From Pseudomonas sp. 6D_7.1_Bac1 (GTDB lineage: Bacteria > Pseudomonadota > Gammaproteobacteria > Pseudomonadales > Pseudomonadaceae): a stretch of DNA of 64,000 bases. Below, in pieces: positions 34,363 through 43,678 of the stretch. The position numbers were made by a program, and so were the translations under genes. How positions within the stretch are numbered: the first letter of the stretch is position 1; every line of letters begins with the position of its first letter. The stretch covers positions 124,001 through 188,000 of the forward strand of contig NZ_JANLNW010000075.1 in NCBI RefSeq assembly GCF_025465945.1. The letters run 5' to 3'. The notes beneath the pieces are model-generated. The model was not told the DNA's origin and did not search any database. It worked only from the letters and a program-made list of their open reading frames with translations.

Positions 34363-34539
34363 CAGAAAAGTCATCGGGGTTCGCGTTCAGCGTAAACAGG
34401 TCGTTTTTACGACAGTCGACGTGTTTTCCAGTCGTGGATTGCCTTGAATGCAGTCAGTGGGCGGAGCAATGGCAAATGAGTAGCTATGCTAGGTCTGTTG
34501 CCGCGCTCTGGTAGCAACACCGTGAAAGGAGGCGTTGAG

Positions 34540-35025
34540 ATGCAGCTCATCAGTTTGAAAATTGATAAGCCGGACGCGACAAACTTCATTTTGGGTCAGA
34601 CGCACTTCATCAAGTCCGTCGAGGACATTCACGAAGCGCTGGTCAACGCCGTGCCGGGTATCACGTTTGGCGTGGCCTTTTGTGAAGCTTCCGGCAAATG
34701 CCTGGTGCGCTGGTCTGGCACCGATACCGCCATGATCGAACTGGCCCGGAACAATGCGCAAACCATCGCCGCAGGCCATAGCTTCATCATTTTCCTCGGC
34801 GACGGTTTCTATCCGCTGAACGTGTTGAACACCGTCAAGATGGTTCCAGAGGTGTGCCGTATTTTTTGTGCGACAGCCAATCCAACTGAAGTGATTCTCG
34901 CTGAGACGGCACAGGGACGAGCGATCCTGGGCGTGGTGGATGGCTTCTGTGCCAAGGGCATTGAAGACGATGCAGACATCCTGTGGCGCAAGAACCTGTT
35001 GCGACAAATCGGTTACAAGCTATGA
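34540..35025 (+). CDS. Adenosine-specific kinase family protein
   Basis: A 161-residue protein of the AF1278/DUF355 family. Conserved segments include FILGQTHFIKSVEDIHEALV, GVAFCEASGKCLVRWSGTD and VPEVCRIFCATANPTEVI. AAAGGAGG precedes the ATG at 34540, which decides the start over one 18 codons upstream. The family was named from an archaeal structure and an adenosine-binding assay; a physiological role in bacteria is not established. It is a single-gene unit. Confidence 0.85.
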   Translation: MQLISLKIDKPDATNFILGQTHFIKSVEDIHEALVNAVPGITFGVAFCEASGKCLVRWSGTDTAMIELARNNAQTIAAGHSFIIFLGDGFYPLNVLNTVKMVPEVCRIFCATANPTEVILAETAQGRAILGVVDGFCAKGIEDDADILWRKNLLRQIGYKL

Positions 35026-35116
35026 GTTGAAGTGCGGGTGATGGTCGGTCTAACCGGACAGTCAATATCGCTCGAGTCACTCAACGAATAACACCGGCTC
35101 GCGAACCCTCAACGGG

Positions 35117-35887
35117 TCAATCGTATTCCGCTTCCTGATGCTCTCCCAGCAGACGCCGTTGACGGGGCGTCGCGGCAGCCAGCACGCTGGGGTTGAAGCG
35201 CCAGTGCAGGTAGGGCGAGAACTTCTGCGCCACCATGCGTCGGCCGTAGTGGACCTGCAACAGGTAGCGCACGCGGTCAAGGGTTCGGTTGTTGCTACCG
35301 GCGTGCCACAGCTCGCTGCGTAACATCAGCACATCCCCGGCTCGACACAGCACCGGCTGCGCAGTTCGGCCATGCCACTGGTCTTCGCCGCGAGCAGGCG
35401 GTCGCCCGGCGCGGTGGCTACCGGGGATCACCCGAGTGGGACAGAGGTCGACATCGATATCGTCGAGGTAAAGGTGCGCGGTGCAGATCTGCATCGGCAA
35501 CTCGAAGGCGGGGTCGGCCAGCAGGCTTTGCGGCAGCTCCATCACCAGGTAATCCAGATGCAGTTCAGCCCCGACGAAGCCGGGATGACAGCGCCAGGCA
35601 GTCTGGCCGATGACATGACAATCGGCGCCCAGGGCCGCCTCGGCCAGTTCGATGACCCCGCTCAGGTCGAGAAACGGCAGCCAGAACGGGTCGCGATTGA
35701 ACACGCACTTGTAATGATCGAGCAGACCGCTGTAGTCCCAGTGCTCAGGTTCAAGGCCATCGATAGCATTGCGCAGCGTGGTAATTTGACCGCCATCCAG
35801 CACGCCGGGTAGCACCACGAAACCTTCTCGGTGCAAGGCCTGCAGACGGCTGGCGGTCAGTGATGACGAACGCTCGGTGGTGTCCAT
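35117..35887 (-). CDS. Phytanoyl-CoA dioxygenase family oxygenase
   Basis: A 256-residue Fe(II)/2-oxoglutarate dioxygenase. The iron ligands are likely His and Asp in GAELHLDYLVM and the distal His in SELWHAGSNNR, with the 2-oxoglutarate Arg in DRVRYLLQVHY. The ATG at 35887 was chosen because the upstream frame overlaps the NTF2-like gene. It follows that gene by 16 bases, so they are probably co-transcribed. Family members hydroxylate lipids, ectoine, halogenated or amino-acid substrates; no specific one is indicated. Confidence 0.85.
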   Translation of the reverse strand: MDTTERSSSLTASRLQALHREGFVVLPGVLDGGQITTLRNAIDGLEPEHWDYSGLLDHYKCVFNRDPFWLPFLDLSGVIELAEAALGADCHVIGQTAWRCHPGFVGAELHLDYLVMELPQSLLADPAFELPMQICTAHLYLDDIDVDLCPTRVIPGSHRAGRPPARGEDQWHGRTAQPVLCRAGDVLMLRSELWHAGSNNRTLDRVRYLLQVHYGRRMVAQKFSPYLHWRFNPSVLAAATPRQRRLLGEHQEAEYD

Positions 35888-35903
35888 GTGGCTCGGTATC
35901 GTC

Positions 35904-36284
35904 TTAAGACGCGCCTTTGCGGGGTACGCGTTGCGCCGGATCATAGAAGAATGTCTCCTCGGCGATCCGGTCGCCTTCCCAGCGCTGATAGGCGAGCTCT
36001 TCCATGTGAGTAGCCGTTCCATCAAGCCACTCAAAATGGAAGATCCAACGAATGACAACGTTGTCTCCGTTCACAAACACTGGACGTACGCACTTCGACG
36101 ACACGGATTTGGCCCGTGCCATGACTATCCGTTCGTTCTCAACGTGCGCGCTTCGCCCAATCCTTGGCGGCGCCTGGTTCTCCTGCATCGAAGAGTCCAC
36201 GGTGTAAAACTCCTCACACGCCTCGGCATGTGCATTCTCTTCAACTCGCGCGATGAAGCGTTCAAGTCTCTCGGCAGTGGGCAT
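35904..36284 (-). CDS. SnoaL/NTF2-like fold protein
   Basis: A 126-residue protein with the cone fold of the SnoaL-like family. The pattern RLERFIARVEENAHAEACEE, then VVIRWIFHFEWLDG and EELAYQRWEGDRIAEETFFYDP, is that of uncharacterised NTF2-like enzymes and binding proteins. It is upstream of the PhyH oxygenase in the same transcript. It may act on the same small molecule as an isomerase or hydrolase. Confidence 0.8.
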   Translation of the reverse strand: MPTAERLERFIARVEENAHAEACEEFYTVDSSMQENQAPPRIGRSAHVENERIVMARAKSVSSKCVRPVFVNGDNVVIRWIFHFEWLDGTATHMEELAYQRWEGDRIAEETFFYDPAQRVPRKGAS

Positions 36285-36495
36285 ATTTTTCTCGGCAGGG
36301 TTAACGGGACGTTTGACTCAGTATGGCCGACTAATTCAGATGCACATCCATCATGCCTACTGTCAGAGCGCAGCAACAAGGGGCTGGAGATGTTCGAACC
36401 CCGCCACCTTGGCGAAGAAGGGAACTCCTGACTGCCGCCGCACCTCCAAAATTATGTAACACATCCGTTGCTTCACCCTTTTGGAGGACGCCGTC

Positions 36496-36822
36496 ATGCG
36501 TCGCATACTTGTCATCTCTTCGCTAATACTTTGCCTGCCCTTTGGTTCGGCCATGGCTCACAAGCCCGATATTGATGCGCGCGATGTAGCGACGTCGGCA
36601 GGGATTTCCGTGTCGTTGTATTCGACATTCAAGGACCACAAAATGGTCACTTCCGCCCGTGATGACGCCTCCAGCTACGTGGCGAGTGGAGGCGCGATTC
36701 GTGGTGCCTATCTGGAGTCAGCGTTGAAGCAGATTCGGCACGATCATCCAGACCTCAAGGCCAGCGACGAAGAGCTGGCCAACGCGATCCTCATTCAATC
36801 CGAGCTACCTGCTGGTCGCTAG
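36496..36822 (+). CDS. DUF2388 exported protein
   Basis: A 108-residue secreted protein with a signal peptide (RILVISSLILCLPFGSAMA). The mature part has ARDDASSYVASGGAIRGAYL and LKASDEELANAILIQSE, the DUF2388 pattern common in Pseudomonas, where paralogues are often called holin-like without proof. TTGGAGG precedes the ATG at 36496. Function is unknown. Confidence 0.8.
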   Translation: MRRILVISSLILCLPFGSAMAHKPDIDARDVATSAGISVSLYSTFKDHKMVTSARDDASSYVASGGAIRGAYLESALKQIRHDHPDLKASDEELANAILIQSELPAGR

Positions 36823-36919
36823 AGCCGCACGCACCGCGTGGCGTACCGAGGGAATACTTTGTGAACGCCTGCGCCCGGTGAACCGAGATCGACTCAGTCC
36901 ACCGGCGCTGCCTGGCCCT

Positions 36920-38278
36920 TCACACCAACCGCTCAATCCTCTGATGCTGCCAGACCCTTTTGTAATACGCCGTCTGCAACATCAGCATCCCCAGGTACGC
37001 CACCGGAAACGCCATCCACACCCCTTGCAACCCAAACCGCGCATCCAACAAATACGCCACCGGCAACTGCACCCCGACCACGCACACGATCGCAATCGCC
37101 ACCGGCACCATCACCGTGCCGCTGGCGCGCATGATGCCGCCGATGATCGCCTGGAAACCGAACACCAGCAGGCTCCAGAGCATGATGTGCAGCAGGTGTT
37201 CAGCCATGGCCCGGGTGGATGGATCGGTGAGGAACAGCCCCAGCAACCAGTGCGACAGCAGGTAACCCAACACCACCAAACCGCCGGTCAGCCATACGTT
37301 GATCAACAGCCCCGTGCGCAGAATCGGCCCGATACGCTCGATGCGCCCTGCCCCGATAGCCTGGGCGCCGAGGATCGACGCCGTGATCGCAATCGACAGC
37401 GCCGGGAATTGCACGTAATTGACGATCTGCGTCACCGCGCCGTACGCCGCCGTCGCTTGGGAACCATGCTGGTTCACCAGCGCCAGAATCACCAGTTCCG
37501 ACAGCGACAGCACCACCATCTGCAACCCCGTGGGCAGGCCGATGCGCAGCACCTTGCCGAGAATCTCCTTGTCCAGCCGCATCGCCGCAAAAAACGCCCG
37601 ATCCGGCGCCAACGGATGCCCCTTGCTAATCAACCGCCACGCCAGCCAGCCCATCGCCGACAAGTTACCCGCCAACCCGGCAAACGCCGCACTCTGAATG
37701 CCCATCGGCGGCAGCCCCAGCCACCCTCGAATCAATGCCGGCGTCAGCGCCAGCCCGACACACGTCGACACCACCAGCGCCAACAATGGCGACAGCGTAT
37801 CGCTCACCCCTCGCAGCAATTGCGTGAACAACACAAACACCAACAGAGACGGCATGATCCACATCATCACGTGCGCATACGCCACCGCATCGTCCAGCAC
37901 ATCCACCGGCGTCCCCAACCCTTGCAACGCCAGACGCGCAAACACACTCCCCACTACCGCCGCCGCCAACCCGATCATCGCCCCCAACAGCAACGTCGTC
38001 CCGGCGATAGCCTTAACCATCTGCGGCTCACGCGCCCCCCAGGCCTGACCGATCAACACGCCCGCCCCCGCGCCGAGGCCGATGACCAGGGCGATAAAGA
38101 AGAACACGATCGGGAGCATGCCGGACACAGCCGCCAGGGCCTGGGTGCCGAGCATTTGGCCGATGTAGATGCTGTTGACCGTGCCCGACATGGATTGCAG
38201 AAAGTTCGACAGGACCATGGGGGCCAGGAACAGGAGGTAGGTTTGCCAGAGGGGGCGTTGGGAGGTGGGGGTTTGCAT
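36920..38278 (-). CDS. MATE-family efflux transporter
   Basis: A 452-residue membrane protein with about 12 hydrophobic segments in two pseudo-symmetric bundles, and MATE landmarks such as GAGAGVLIGQAWGAREPQ and MWIMPSLLVFVLFTQLLRG. It should export cationic or aromatic compounds against a sodium or proton gradient. It stands alone between DUF2388 and HPPD. The opposite strand has a long open frame caused by codon bias only. Confidence 0.9.
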   Translation of the reverse strand: MQTPTSQRPLWQTYLLFLAPMVLSNFLQSMSGTVNSIYIGQMLGTQALAAVSGMLPIVFFFIALVIGLGAGAGVLIGQAWGAREPQMVKAIAGTTLLLGAMIGLAAAVVGSVFARLALQGLGTPVDVLDDAVAYAHVMMWIMPSLLVFVLFTQLLRGVSDTLSPLLALVVSTCVGLALTPALIRGWLGLPPMGIQSAAFAGLAGNLSAMGWLAWRLISKGHPLAPDRAFFAAMRLDKEILGKVLRIGLPTGLQMVVLSLSELVILALVNQHGSQATAAYGAVTQIVNYVQFPALSIAITASILGAQAIGAGRIERIGPILRTGLLINVWLTGGLVVLGYLLSHWLLGLFLTDPSTRAMAEHLLHIMLWSLLVFGFQAIIGGIMRASGTVMVPVAIAIVCVVGVQLPVAYLLDARFGLQGVWMAFPVAYLGMLMLQTAYYKRVWQHQRIERLV

Positions 38279-38373
38279 GGGTGAGGTCCGTCTCGACTGC
38301 TGGAGGGGATTTTAATGGCCGCATTAATACAGATCCTACAGTAACCTGAGAATGCCTCACCTTGCCCCCTTAT

Positions 38374-38455
38374 TGGAGGATGTGATCGGCAGACGCTTGC
38401 GGGCGCAGGCGTCGACGTCAATGAAAACGGGCGCCCTGAAGGCGCCCGTTTGATT
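38374..38455 (+). repeat. Partial copy of the 90-residue gene 3' end and its terminator
   Basis: Reads GATGTGATCGGCAGACGCTT and continues with few differences from the 3' end and terminator of the minus-strand gene at 26429-26701. It carries the codons for VIGRRLRAQA and then the hairpin CGGGCGC...GCGCCCG. No start or upstream part of the gene is present. Confidence 0.7.
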
Positions 38456-38473
38456 TGTCGGCGGGGTGCCGAA

Positions 38474-38501
38474 CGGAAAAAGCCCGGAAAACCGGGCTTC
38501 T
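38474..38501 (-). terminator. Terminator of hpd
   Basis: On the minus strand, AAGCCCGG-TTTT-CCGGGCTT followed by TTTCC, 19 bases after the hpd stop. Confidence 0.8.
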
Positions 38502-38517
38502 TCACATCGTAAGCAGA

Positions 38518-39594
38518 TTACTCAGTGGAGAGCACACCACGGCGAACCTGGTCGCGCTCGATCGATTCAAACAGTGCCTTGAAGTTACCTTCACCGAAAC
38601 CATCGTCGCCTTTACGCTGGATGAATTCGAAGAACACCGGGCCCATCAGGGTTTCCGAGAAGATTTGCAGCAGCAGACGCTTGTCGCCCGACTCGGACGA
38701 ACCGTCCAGCAGAATCCCCCGCGATTGCAGTTCGTTGACTGGCTCACCATGGTTCGGCAAACGGCCTTCGAGCATTTCGTAGTAGGTTTCTGGCGGTGCG
38801 GTCATGAAGCGCATGCCGATTTTTTTCAGATGATCCCAGGTCTTTAGCAAGTCATCGGAGAGGAAAGCAACGTGCTGGATACCCTCGCCGTTGAACTGCA
38901 TCAGGAACTCTTCGATCTGCCCGGCACCCTTGGACGACTCTTCGTTCAGCGGGATACGGATCATGCCGTCCGGGGCGGTCATGGCTTTGGAGGTCAGGCC
39001 GGTGTATTCGCCCTTGATGTCGAAGTAACGGATCTCGCGGAAGTTGAACAGCTTCTCGTAGAAGTTTGCCCAATAAGCCATACGGCCGCGGTACACGTTG
39101 TGGGTCAGGTGGTCGATGATCTTCAGGCCAGCCCCTACCGGATTGCGGTCGACGCCTTCGATGAACACGAAGTCGATGTCGTAGATCGAGCTGCCTTCAC
39201 CGAAACGGTCGATCAGGTACAGCGGCGCGCCGCCAATGCCTTTGATCGCCGGCAGGTTCAGCTCCATCGGACCGGTGGCGATGTGGATCGGCTGAGCGCC
39301 AAGTTCCAGGGCGCGAGCATAAGCCTGCTGAGCGTTCTTGACGCGGAACGCCATGCCGCACACCGACGGGCCGTGTTCAGCCGCGAAGTACGAGGCCACG
39401 CTGTGAGGTTCGTTGTTGAGGATCAGGTTGATCTGGCCCTGACGGTACAGGTGCACGTCTTTGGAACGGTGGGTCGCGACCTTGGTGAAACCCATGATCT
39501 CGAAGATCGGCTCAAGGGTGTTCGGGGTCGGCGATGCGAGCTCGATGAATTCAAAGCCCATCAGGCCCATTGGGTTTTCGTATAAATCTGCCAT
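38518..39594 (-). CDS. hpd: 4-Hydroxyphenylpyruvate dioxygenase
   Basis: A 358-residue HPPD converting 4-hydroxyphenylpyruvate to homogentisate in tyrosine degradation. The Fe(II) ligands known for Pseudomonas HPPD are seen in IDHLTHNVYRG (His), GIQHVAFLS (His) and PVFFEFIQRKG (Glu). It is a two-module VOC-fold enzyme of full length. It is transcribed alone and is followed by a good terminator. Homogentisate can also feed pyomelanin formation. Confidence 0.97.
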   Translation of the reverse strand: MADLYENPMGLMGFEFIELASPTPNTLEPIFEIMGFTKVATHRSKDVHLYRQGQINLILNNEPHSVASYFAAEHGPSVCGMAFRVKNAQQAYARALELGAQPIHIATGPMELNLPAIKGIGGAPLYLIDRFGEGSSIYDIDFVFIEGVDRNPVGAGLKIIDHLTHNVYRGRMAYWANFYEKLFNFREIRYFDIKGEYTGLTSKAMTAPDGMIRIPLNEESSKGAGQIEEFLMQFNGEGIQHVAFLSDDLLKTWDHLKKIGMRFMTAPPETYYEMLEGRLPNHGEPVNELQSRGILLDGSSESGDKRLLLQIFSETLMGPVFFEFIQRKGDDGFGEGNFKALFESIERDQVRRGVLSTE

Positions 39595-39844
39595 GGTTGG
39601 CGCCTCATCATGATGCTTTTGGAATTAACGGAACGTTAGTTACAAGCAATGCTGAGAGCGGCGGGTGGCGCGCAGGAGATGCCTCGCACACTGCGGGCGA
39701 GAAAATCACCGTAGATCAATTGGAACCCGAATATCTTCATTGTCGACCCAAGGCTCTTGCGGGCGAGGCTTCTGCTGCCAGAAGACGTTATTCTTGTATG
39801 CGTAACCCGATTCTACACAGCGTAACCAGGTTTGTCCGCCTTCT

Positions 39845-40795
39845 CTATAAAATCCCCCTTTTTGGCGCCGGTGCAAGGGGTTTGTTGCACAGGTAGATGC
39901 CCAGCAGAATCACCCCGCCTCCCAGGCACATCGCCAGGCTCAGTTGCTCGCCCAGCAACAGCGCGCCAAGCATCACCGCGGTCAGTGGATTCAGCGCAAT
40001 AAACACCCCTGCGCGGGTTGCGCCGATTTTGCGGATACCGTCGTAGTACCCGATGTAGGCCAGCGCCGAACCCAATACCCCCAGATACAGCAGACTGAGC
40101 ACCTGCCCTGCGTGCAATCCGCTCAAGGCCTCCAGGCTCAACTCACCGCGCGCGGCACTGGTCGCCCACAACATCAAGGTGCCCAGCACAATCGAGTAGG
40201 TGACGGTGTGCAGCGGGCCCAATGTCTGGTTCAGGCCCCTGGAAAACAACGAGTAGACGCCCCAGCCCAGCACGCAGCCGAAAATCAACAGGTCACCCAT
40301 CCAGGCGTTCGCGGTGCCACCATCAAACACTGGCTGGTTTCGACTGACAATCACGACCCCTGCCCCGGCGACGCACATCGCGATGCCCACGATTTTGGCT
40401 CGACTCAAGCGCTCCTTGAACAGCAGCCATGACGCCAGCCCAATGACGGCCGGGTTCAACGCCACAATCAGCGATGCCCGAGAGGCATTGATGTAGTGCA
40501 AGCCGTAAAAGAAACACAGGTTGTAAAAGAAGATCCCGAAAAACCCCAATACCGCCAACTGCAACCACTGCCTGAACGTCGGGCGCAACAAAGGAATCCG
40601 CGCCACGGCCATGAACAGCAGCAACGCCAGGCTCGCCAGCAGAAAACGCAGGCTCGCGGCGAATAACGGGCTGAGTGTGTCGGCGAGAAACCGGCCGGCA
40701 ACGAAGGTCCCGCCCCAGATCATGGTGACAGTGGCGAGTTTCAGGTAGACCGGGACATCCGAATCACGGGAACCGCCCTGGACAAGGCTTCTCAT
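39845..40795 (-). CDS. DMT-family (EamA) transporter
   Basis: A 316-residue membrane protein with ten hydrophobic segments and two EamA repeats (IWGGTFVAGRFLADTLSPL and GVYSLFSRGLNQTLGPLHTV). It diverges from a LysR gene at 40874 with 78 bases between, a common pairing in which the regulator controls export of an amino acid or metabolite. The gap 39595-39844 toward hpd has no gene or repeat that I recognise. Confidence 0.88.
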   Translation of the reverse strand: MRSLVQGGSRDSDVPVYLKLATVTMIWGGTFVAGRFLADTLSPLFAASLRFLLASLALLLFMAVARIPLLRPTFRQWLQLAVLGFFGIFFYNLCFFYGLHYINASRASLIVALNPAVIGLASWLLFKERLSRAKIVGIAMCVAGAGVVIVSRNQPVFDGGTANAWMGDLLIFGCVLGWGVYSLFSRGLNQTLGPLHTVTYSIVLGTLMLWATSAARGELSLEALSGLHAGQVLSLLYLGVLGSALAYIGYYDGIRKIGATRAGVFIALNPLTAVMLGALLLGEQLSLAMCLGGGVILLGIYLCNKPLAPAPKRGIL

Positions 40796-40873
40796 AAGTC
40801 TCCTCGAGAAAAAAGCAGTCAGATGACCTATTCTTCACGTCATGATCGATCATCGTAAAATGAGTAAATACTC

Positions 40874-41746
40874 ATGACCCTGACCCAACTCGAGATTTTT
40901 TCGCTGGTTGCCGAACTCCATGGGTTCACCAGCGCGGCCAACCGTCTGGGCATCACCCAGTCGGCGGTGTCCCACGCCATCAAGTCGCTGGAGCAGGAAC
41001 TCGGCGTCGAGTTGCTCAGAAGGCATCAGTCCCACATTGAGCTCAGCGATATCGGACAACAGCTGCTGTTACGCGTCCGCGCCATACTCGGCCTGGCCAG
41101 CACCCTGCGTCAGGAAGCCGCGGATGCCCGCGGGATGAAGCGCGGCACGCTGCGTATCGGCTCTTTCGGACCGACTTCATCGATCAAACTGCTGCCAAGG
41201 ATTTTGCAGCACTACCGCGCGGCCTATCCGGGGATCGAGGTTCATGTCGACGAAGGCCCGGATCGGCAAGTGCTGCAATGGCTTGAAGAGCGGCGCATCG
41301 ATATCGGCTTTGTGGTGCTGCCCGAGGAGCGTTTCGACACCTTTGCGTTGGTGGAGGACCAGATGGTCGCGCTGATACCGGCCACTCATGAACTCGCCCA
41401 GCGCGACAGCCTGAGCTTGAGTGATCTGTGTCACGACCCGTTCATTCTTACCGAAGCAGGCTCCTCGGAGCTGGTTTCGCGTCTGTTCAGCACTGCGCGG
41501 CTGACCCCGGACATTCGCTATCGCAGTTCGCAATTGCTCAGCACGCTGGAAACCGTCGGCCGTGGCGACGCCTTGACACTGGTCGCCGAACTGTCGCTGC
41601 CGGACGCTGCCCAGCCGCGCTACGTGAAAAAGCCCCTTTCACCGCCGGTCAAACGTCAGGTTGGTCTGGCGGTGCTGGACCAGCGCCAGTCATCGCCAGC
41701 GACCCTGGCGTTTATCAAGCTGGCCGCGTCCCTGAACTACCGTTGA
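40874..41746 (+). CDS. LysR-family transcriptional regulator
   Basis: A 290-residue LTTR starting MTLTQLEIFSLVAELHGF, HTH GFTSAANRLGITQSAVSHAI. The effector domain is complete. It diverges from the EamA exporter and is its likely regulator. Confidence 0.92.
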   Translation: MTLTQLEIFSLVAELHGFTSAANRLGITQSAVSHAIKSLEQELGVELLRRHQSHIELSDIGQQLLLRVRAILGLASTLRQEAADARGMKRGTLRIGSFGPTSSIKLLPRILQHYRAAYPGIEVHVDEGPDRQVLQWLEERRIDIGFVVLPEERFDTFALVEDQMVALIPATHELAQRDSLSLSDLCHDPFILTEAGSSELVSRLFSTARLTPDIRYRSSQLLSTLETVGRGDALTLVAELSLPDAAQPRYVKKPLSPPVKRQVGLAVLDQRQSSPATLAFIKLAASLNYR

Positions 41747-41827
41747 AAAGCACAAAGCCTGTACGCCATCTATCATGGCCCTTGTCTGTACTCTTTTGGG
41801 GAGGCAGCCGTTGCCCTGCCTACATTT

Positions 41828-41880
41828 GAGAGCACTACTTTATCTGAGAGCCCTACTCTATCTAAGAGCCCTACTCCACC
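41828..41880 (+). repeat. Three tandem 18-bp repeats before the EAL gene
   Basis: Units gagagcactactttatct, gagagccctactctatct and a third, partial aagagccctactccacc lie in the 5' leader, 17 bases before the ATG. Confidence 0.8.
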
Positions 41881-41896
41881 GTCACAGGTTCCACAA

Positions 41897-43432
41897 ATGC
41901 CATTGACCGTCAAAGCCCGTCGCACGCCGCTGACTCGCAACCTCATCACGCTGCTGATCGGTCTGGTTCCGGTACTGCTGGGTTTCGTCATTCTGCACAT
42001 GGAAGCCGAACGGGTGCTGGAGCAGAGCACCCAGCAAACGGCCGAAGAAGCGGTGCGTCAATTCGATTTGATGCTCGACAACACCGCGATGGCGGCACAA
42101 GAACTGCTGCCGCTGGCCGGACAACCGTGCGCCGACGTCGAACTGGCCCTGCGCGAACAAGTCACGCGCCGACCCTTTGTGCGCTCGACCAATCTGGTGT
42201 GGGACAACAACATCTATTGCAGTTCACTGTTTGGCGACTATAAAGCAGAGGTTGATCCTGGCGAGTACACCCAAGGCAAGTTGTGGTTGATGAACGGCAA
42301 CCCGGTCACACCCAATACCGCGCTGCTGGTGTATCGCCTCAGCGAAGGCAAACAAGGCGCCCTGACCTCCCTTGACGGCTACCACCTGGGCAACATTCTG
42401 CGGCTGATTGGCCGCAAGACGCTGCTGTTACTGCAAGTCGGCCCCCACTGGATGTCGGCCGATGGCCAGGTTCACGAGGGCGCCCTGCCCGTATTACCGG
42501 TGGCCCGGAGCAATCTTGAATCTTCGCGGTATGCCTTTGAAGTAGAGGCCGGTTTTCCCGAGGGCGAAGTCTGGCGCTACATGAAGAGCGAATACCCGCC
42601 GCTGTTCAGCCTGCTGATCTTCTTTGGGGCGATTGCCGGAACCATTGGTCATTGGCTACAAAAACGCGCGTCATCCCCAAGTCACGAACTGCAGCGGGCG
42701 CTGGAAGCCGGCGAGTTCATTCCTTACTTTCAACCCGTGGTCTATGGCGACACTAAACGGTGGGCTGGCATCGAGGTCCTGATGCGCTGGAAGCATCCGA
42801 AAGAAGGCCTGGTGCGTCCGGACCTGTTCATTCCATTCGCCGAGCATTGCGGCCTGATCGTGCCGATGACTCGCTCGTTGATGCGCCAAACGGCAGCGTT
42901 ACTCGCCCCACATGCGCCGTCGTTCCAGGAACGCTTTCACATCGGGATCAATATCACCGCCAGCCACTGCAATGACCTTGAGCTGGTCAACGATTGCCGC
43001 GAATTTCTCGCCGCCTTCCCGCCAGGCAAGGTCGCGCTGATCCTGGAGCTGACCGAGCGTGAGCTGATCGAACCCAACGCCATCACCCTCCAATTGTTCG
43101 AACAGTTACATGAGCTGGGCGTGATGATTGCAATCGATGACTTCGGCACCGGGCATTCGAGCCTGGGCTATTTGCGTCAGTTCAATGTGGACTTTCTGAA
43201 GATCGATCAAAGCTTTGTGGCCATGATCGGTGTCGATGCCTTGTCCCGTCATATACTCGACAGCATCATTGAGCTCTCGGCCAAGCTGGACCTTGGTATC
43301 GTTGCCGAAGGTGTCGAAACCATTGAACAGAGTGATTATCTTGCCGCTCACGGGGTGAACTTCCTGCAAGGCTACCTATTTGGGCGACCTATGCCGGGCG
43401 CCGATTTCATTACTGCGTTGAACAGCCATTAA
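41897..43432 (+). CDS. CSS-motif EAL-domain cyclic-di-GMP phosphodiesterase
   Basis: A 511-residue inner-membrane protein with transmembrane segments at about 15-35 and 232-252, enclosing a periplasmic CSS-motif domain (Cys in NIYCSSLFGD and a second in GQPCADVE). The cytoplasmic EAL domain has GIEVLMRW (EVL in place of EAL), ININITASH-type Asn, AIDDFGTGHSSLGYL, KIDQSF and AEGVET, so catalytic residues seem present. Relatives are activated when the periplasmic disulfide is reduced. It should lower c-di-GMP and so reduce biofilm formation. Confidence 0.9.
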   Translation: MPLTVKARRTPLTRNLITLLIGLVPVLLGFVILHMEAERVLEQSTQQTAEEAVRQFDLMLDNTAMAAQELLPLAGQPCADVELALREQVTRRPFVRSTNLVWDNNIYCSSLFGDYKAEVDPGEYTQGKLWLMNGNPVTPNTALLVYRLSEGKQGALTSLDGYHLGNILRLIGRKTLLLLQVGPHWMSADGQVHEGALPVLPVARSNLESSRYAFEVEAGFPEGEVWRYMKSEYPPLFSLLIFFGAIAGTIGHWLQKRASSPSHELQRALEAGEFIPYFQPVVYGDTKRWAGIEVLMRWKHPKEGLVRPDLFIPFAEHCGLIVPMTRSLMRQTAALLAPHAPSFQERFHIGINITASHCNDLELVNDCREFLAAFPPGKVALILELTERELIEPNAITLQLFEQLHELGVMIAIDDFGTGHSSLGYLRQFNVDFLKIDQSFVAMIGVDALSRHILDSIIELSAKLDLGIVAEGVETIEQSDYLAAHGVNFLQGYLFGRPMPGADFITALNSH

Positions 43433-43678
43433 TTAGCCGCTTTTAGCGCTCCAGGGAAATCCTCAACAAATGGATCCCTGCACCCCATTGCATCAAACAG
43501 CAGCGTGCGTTACATCATGAAAAAGACATGATTTACTCTGAGCGAATTAACTACTACAATTTTTCTTGCCTGTGCAAGATTGGCAGGTGAGCCATTAACA
43601 CCGAGTCGCTACAAGGCTCTTGGCTTATAGCTTTGTTTGCGGTTGGTATCAGCCAAACACACTATTGGAGTAAAGATA
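43433..43678 (+). promoter_or_regulatory. AT-rich promoter region of the MvaU gene
   Basis: A 246-base gap, unusually AT-rich compared with its surroundings, with ttactctgagcgaattaact and a small inverted repeat cttgcc(tgtgcaagatt)ggcagg. AT-rich leaders are usual for genes of H-NS-like proteins, which often bind their own promoters. No clear single promoter was fixed. Confidence 0.4.

Noticed and set aside
36878..38284. 468-codon open frame on the plus strand
   Set aside because: Lies exactly opposite the MATE gene; its composition (rows of Gln, His, Arg, Pro) is what GC-rich codon bias produces on the opposite strand.
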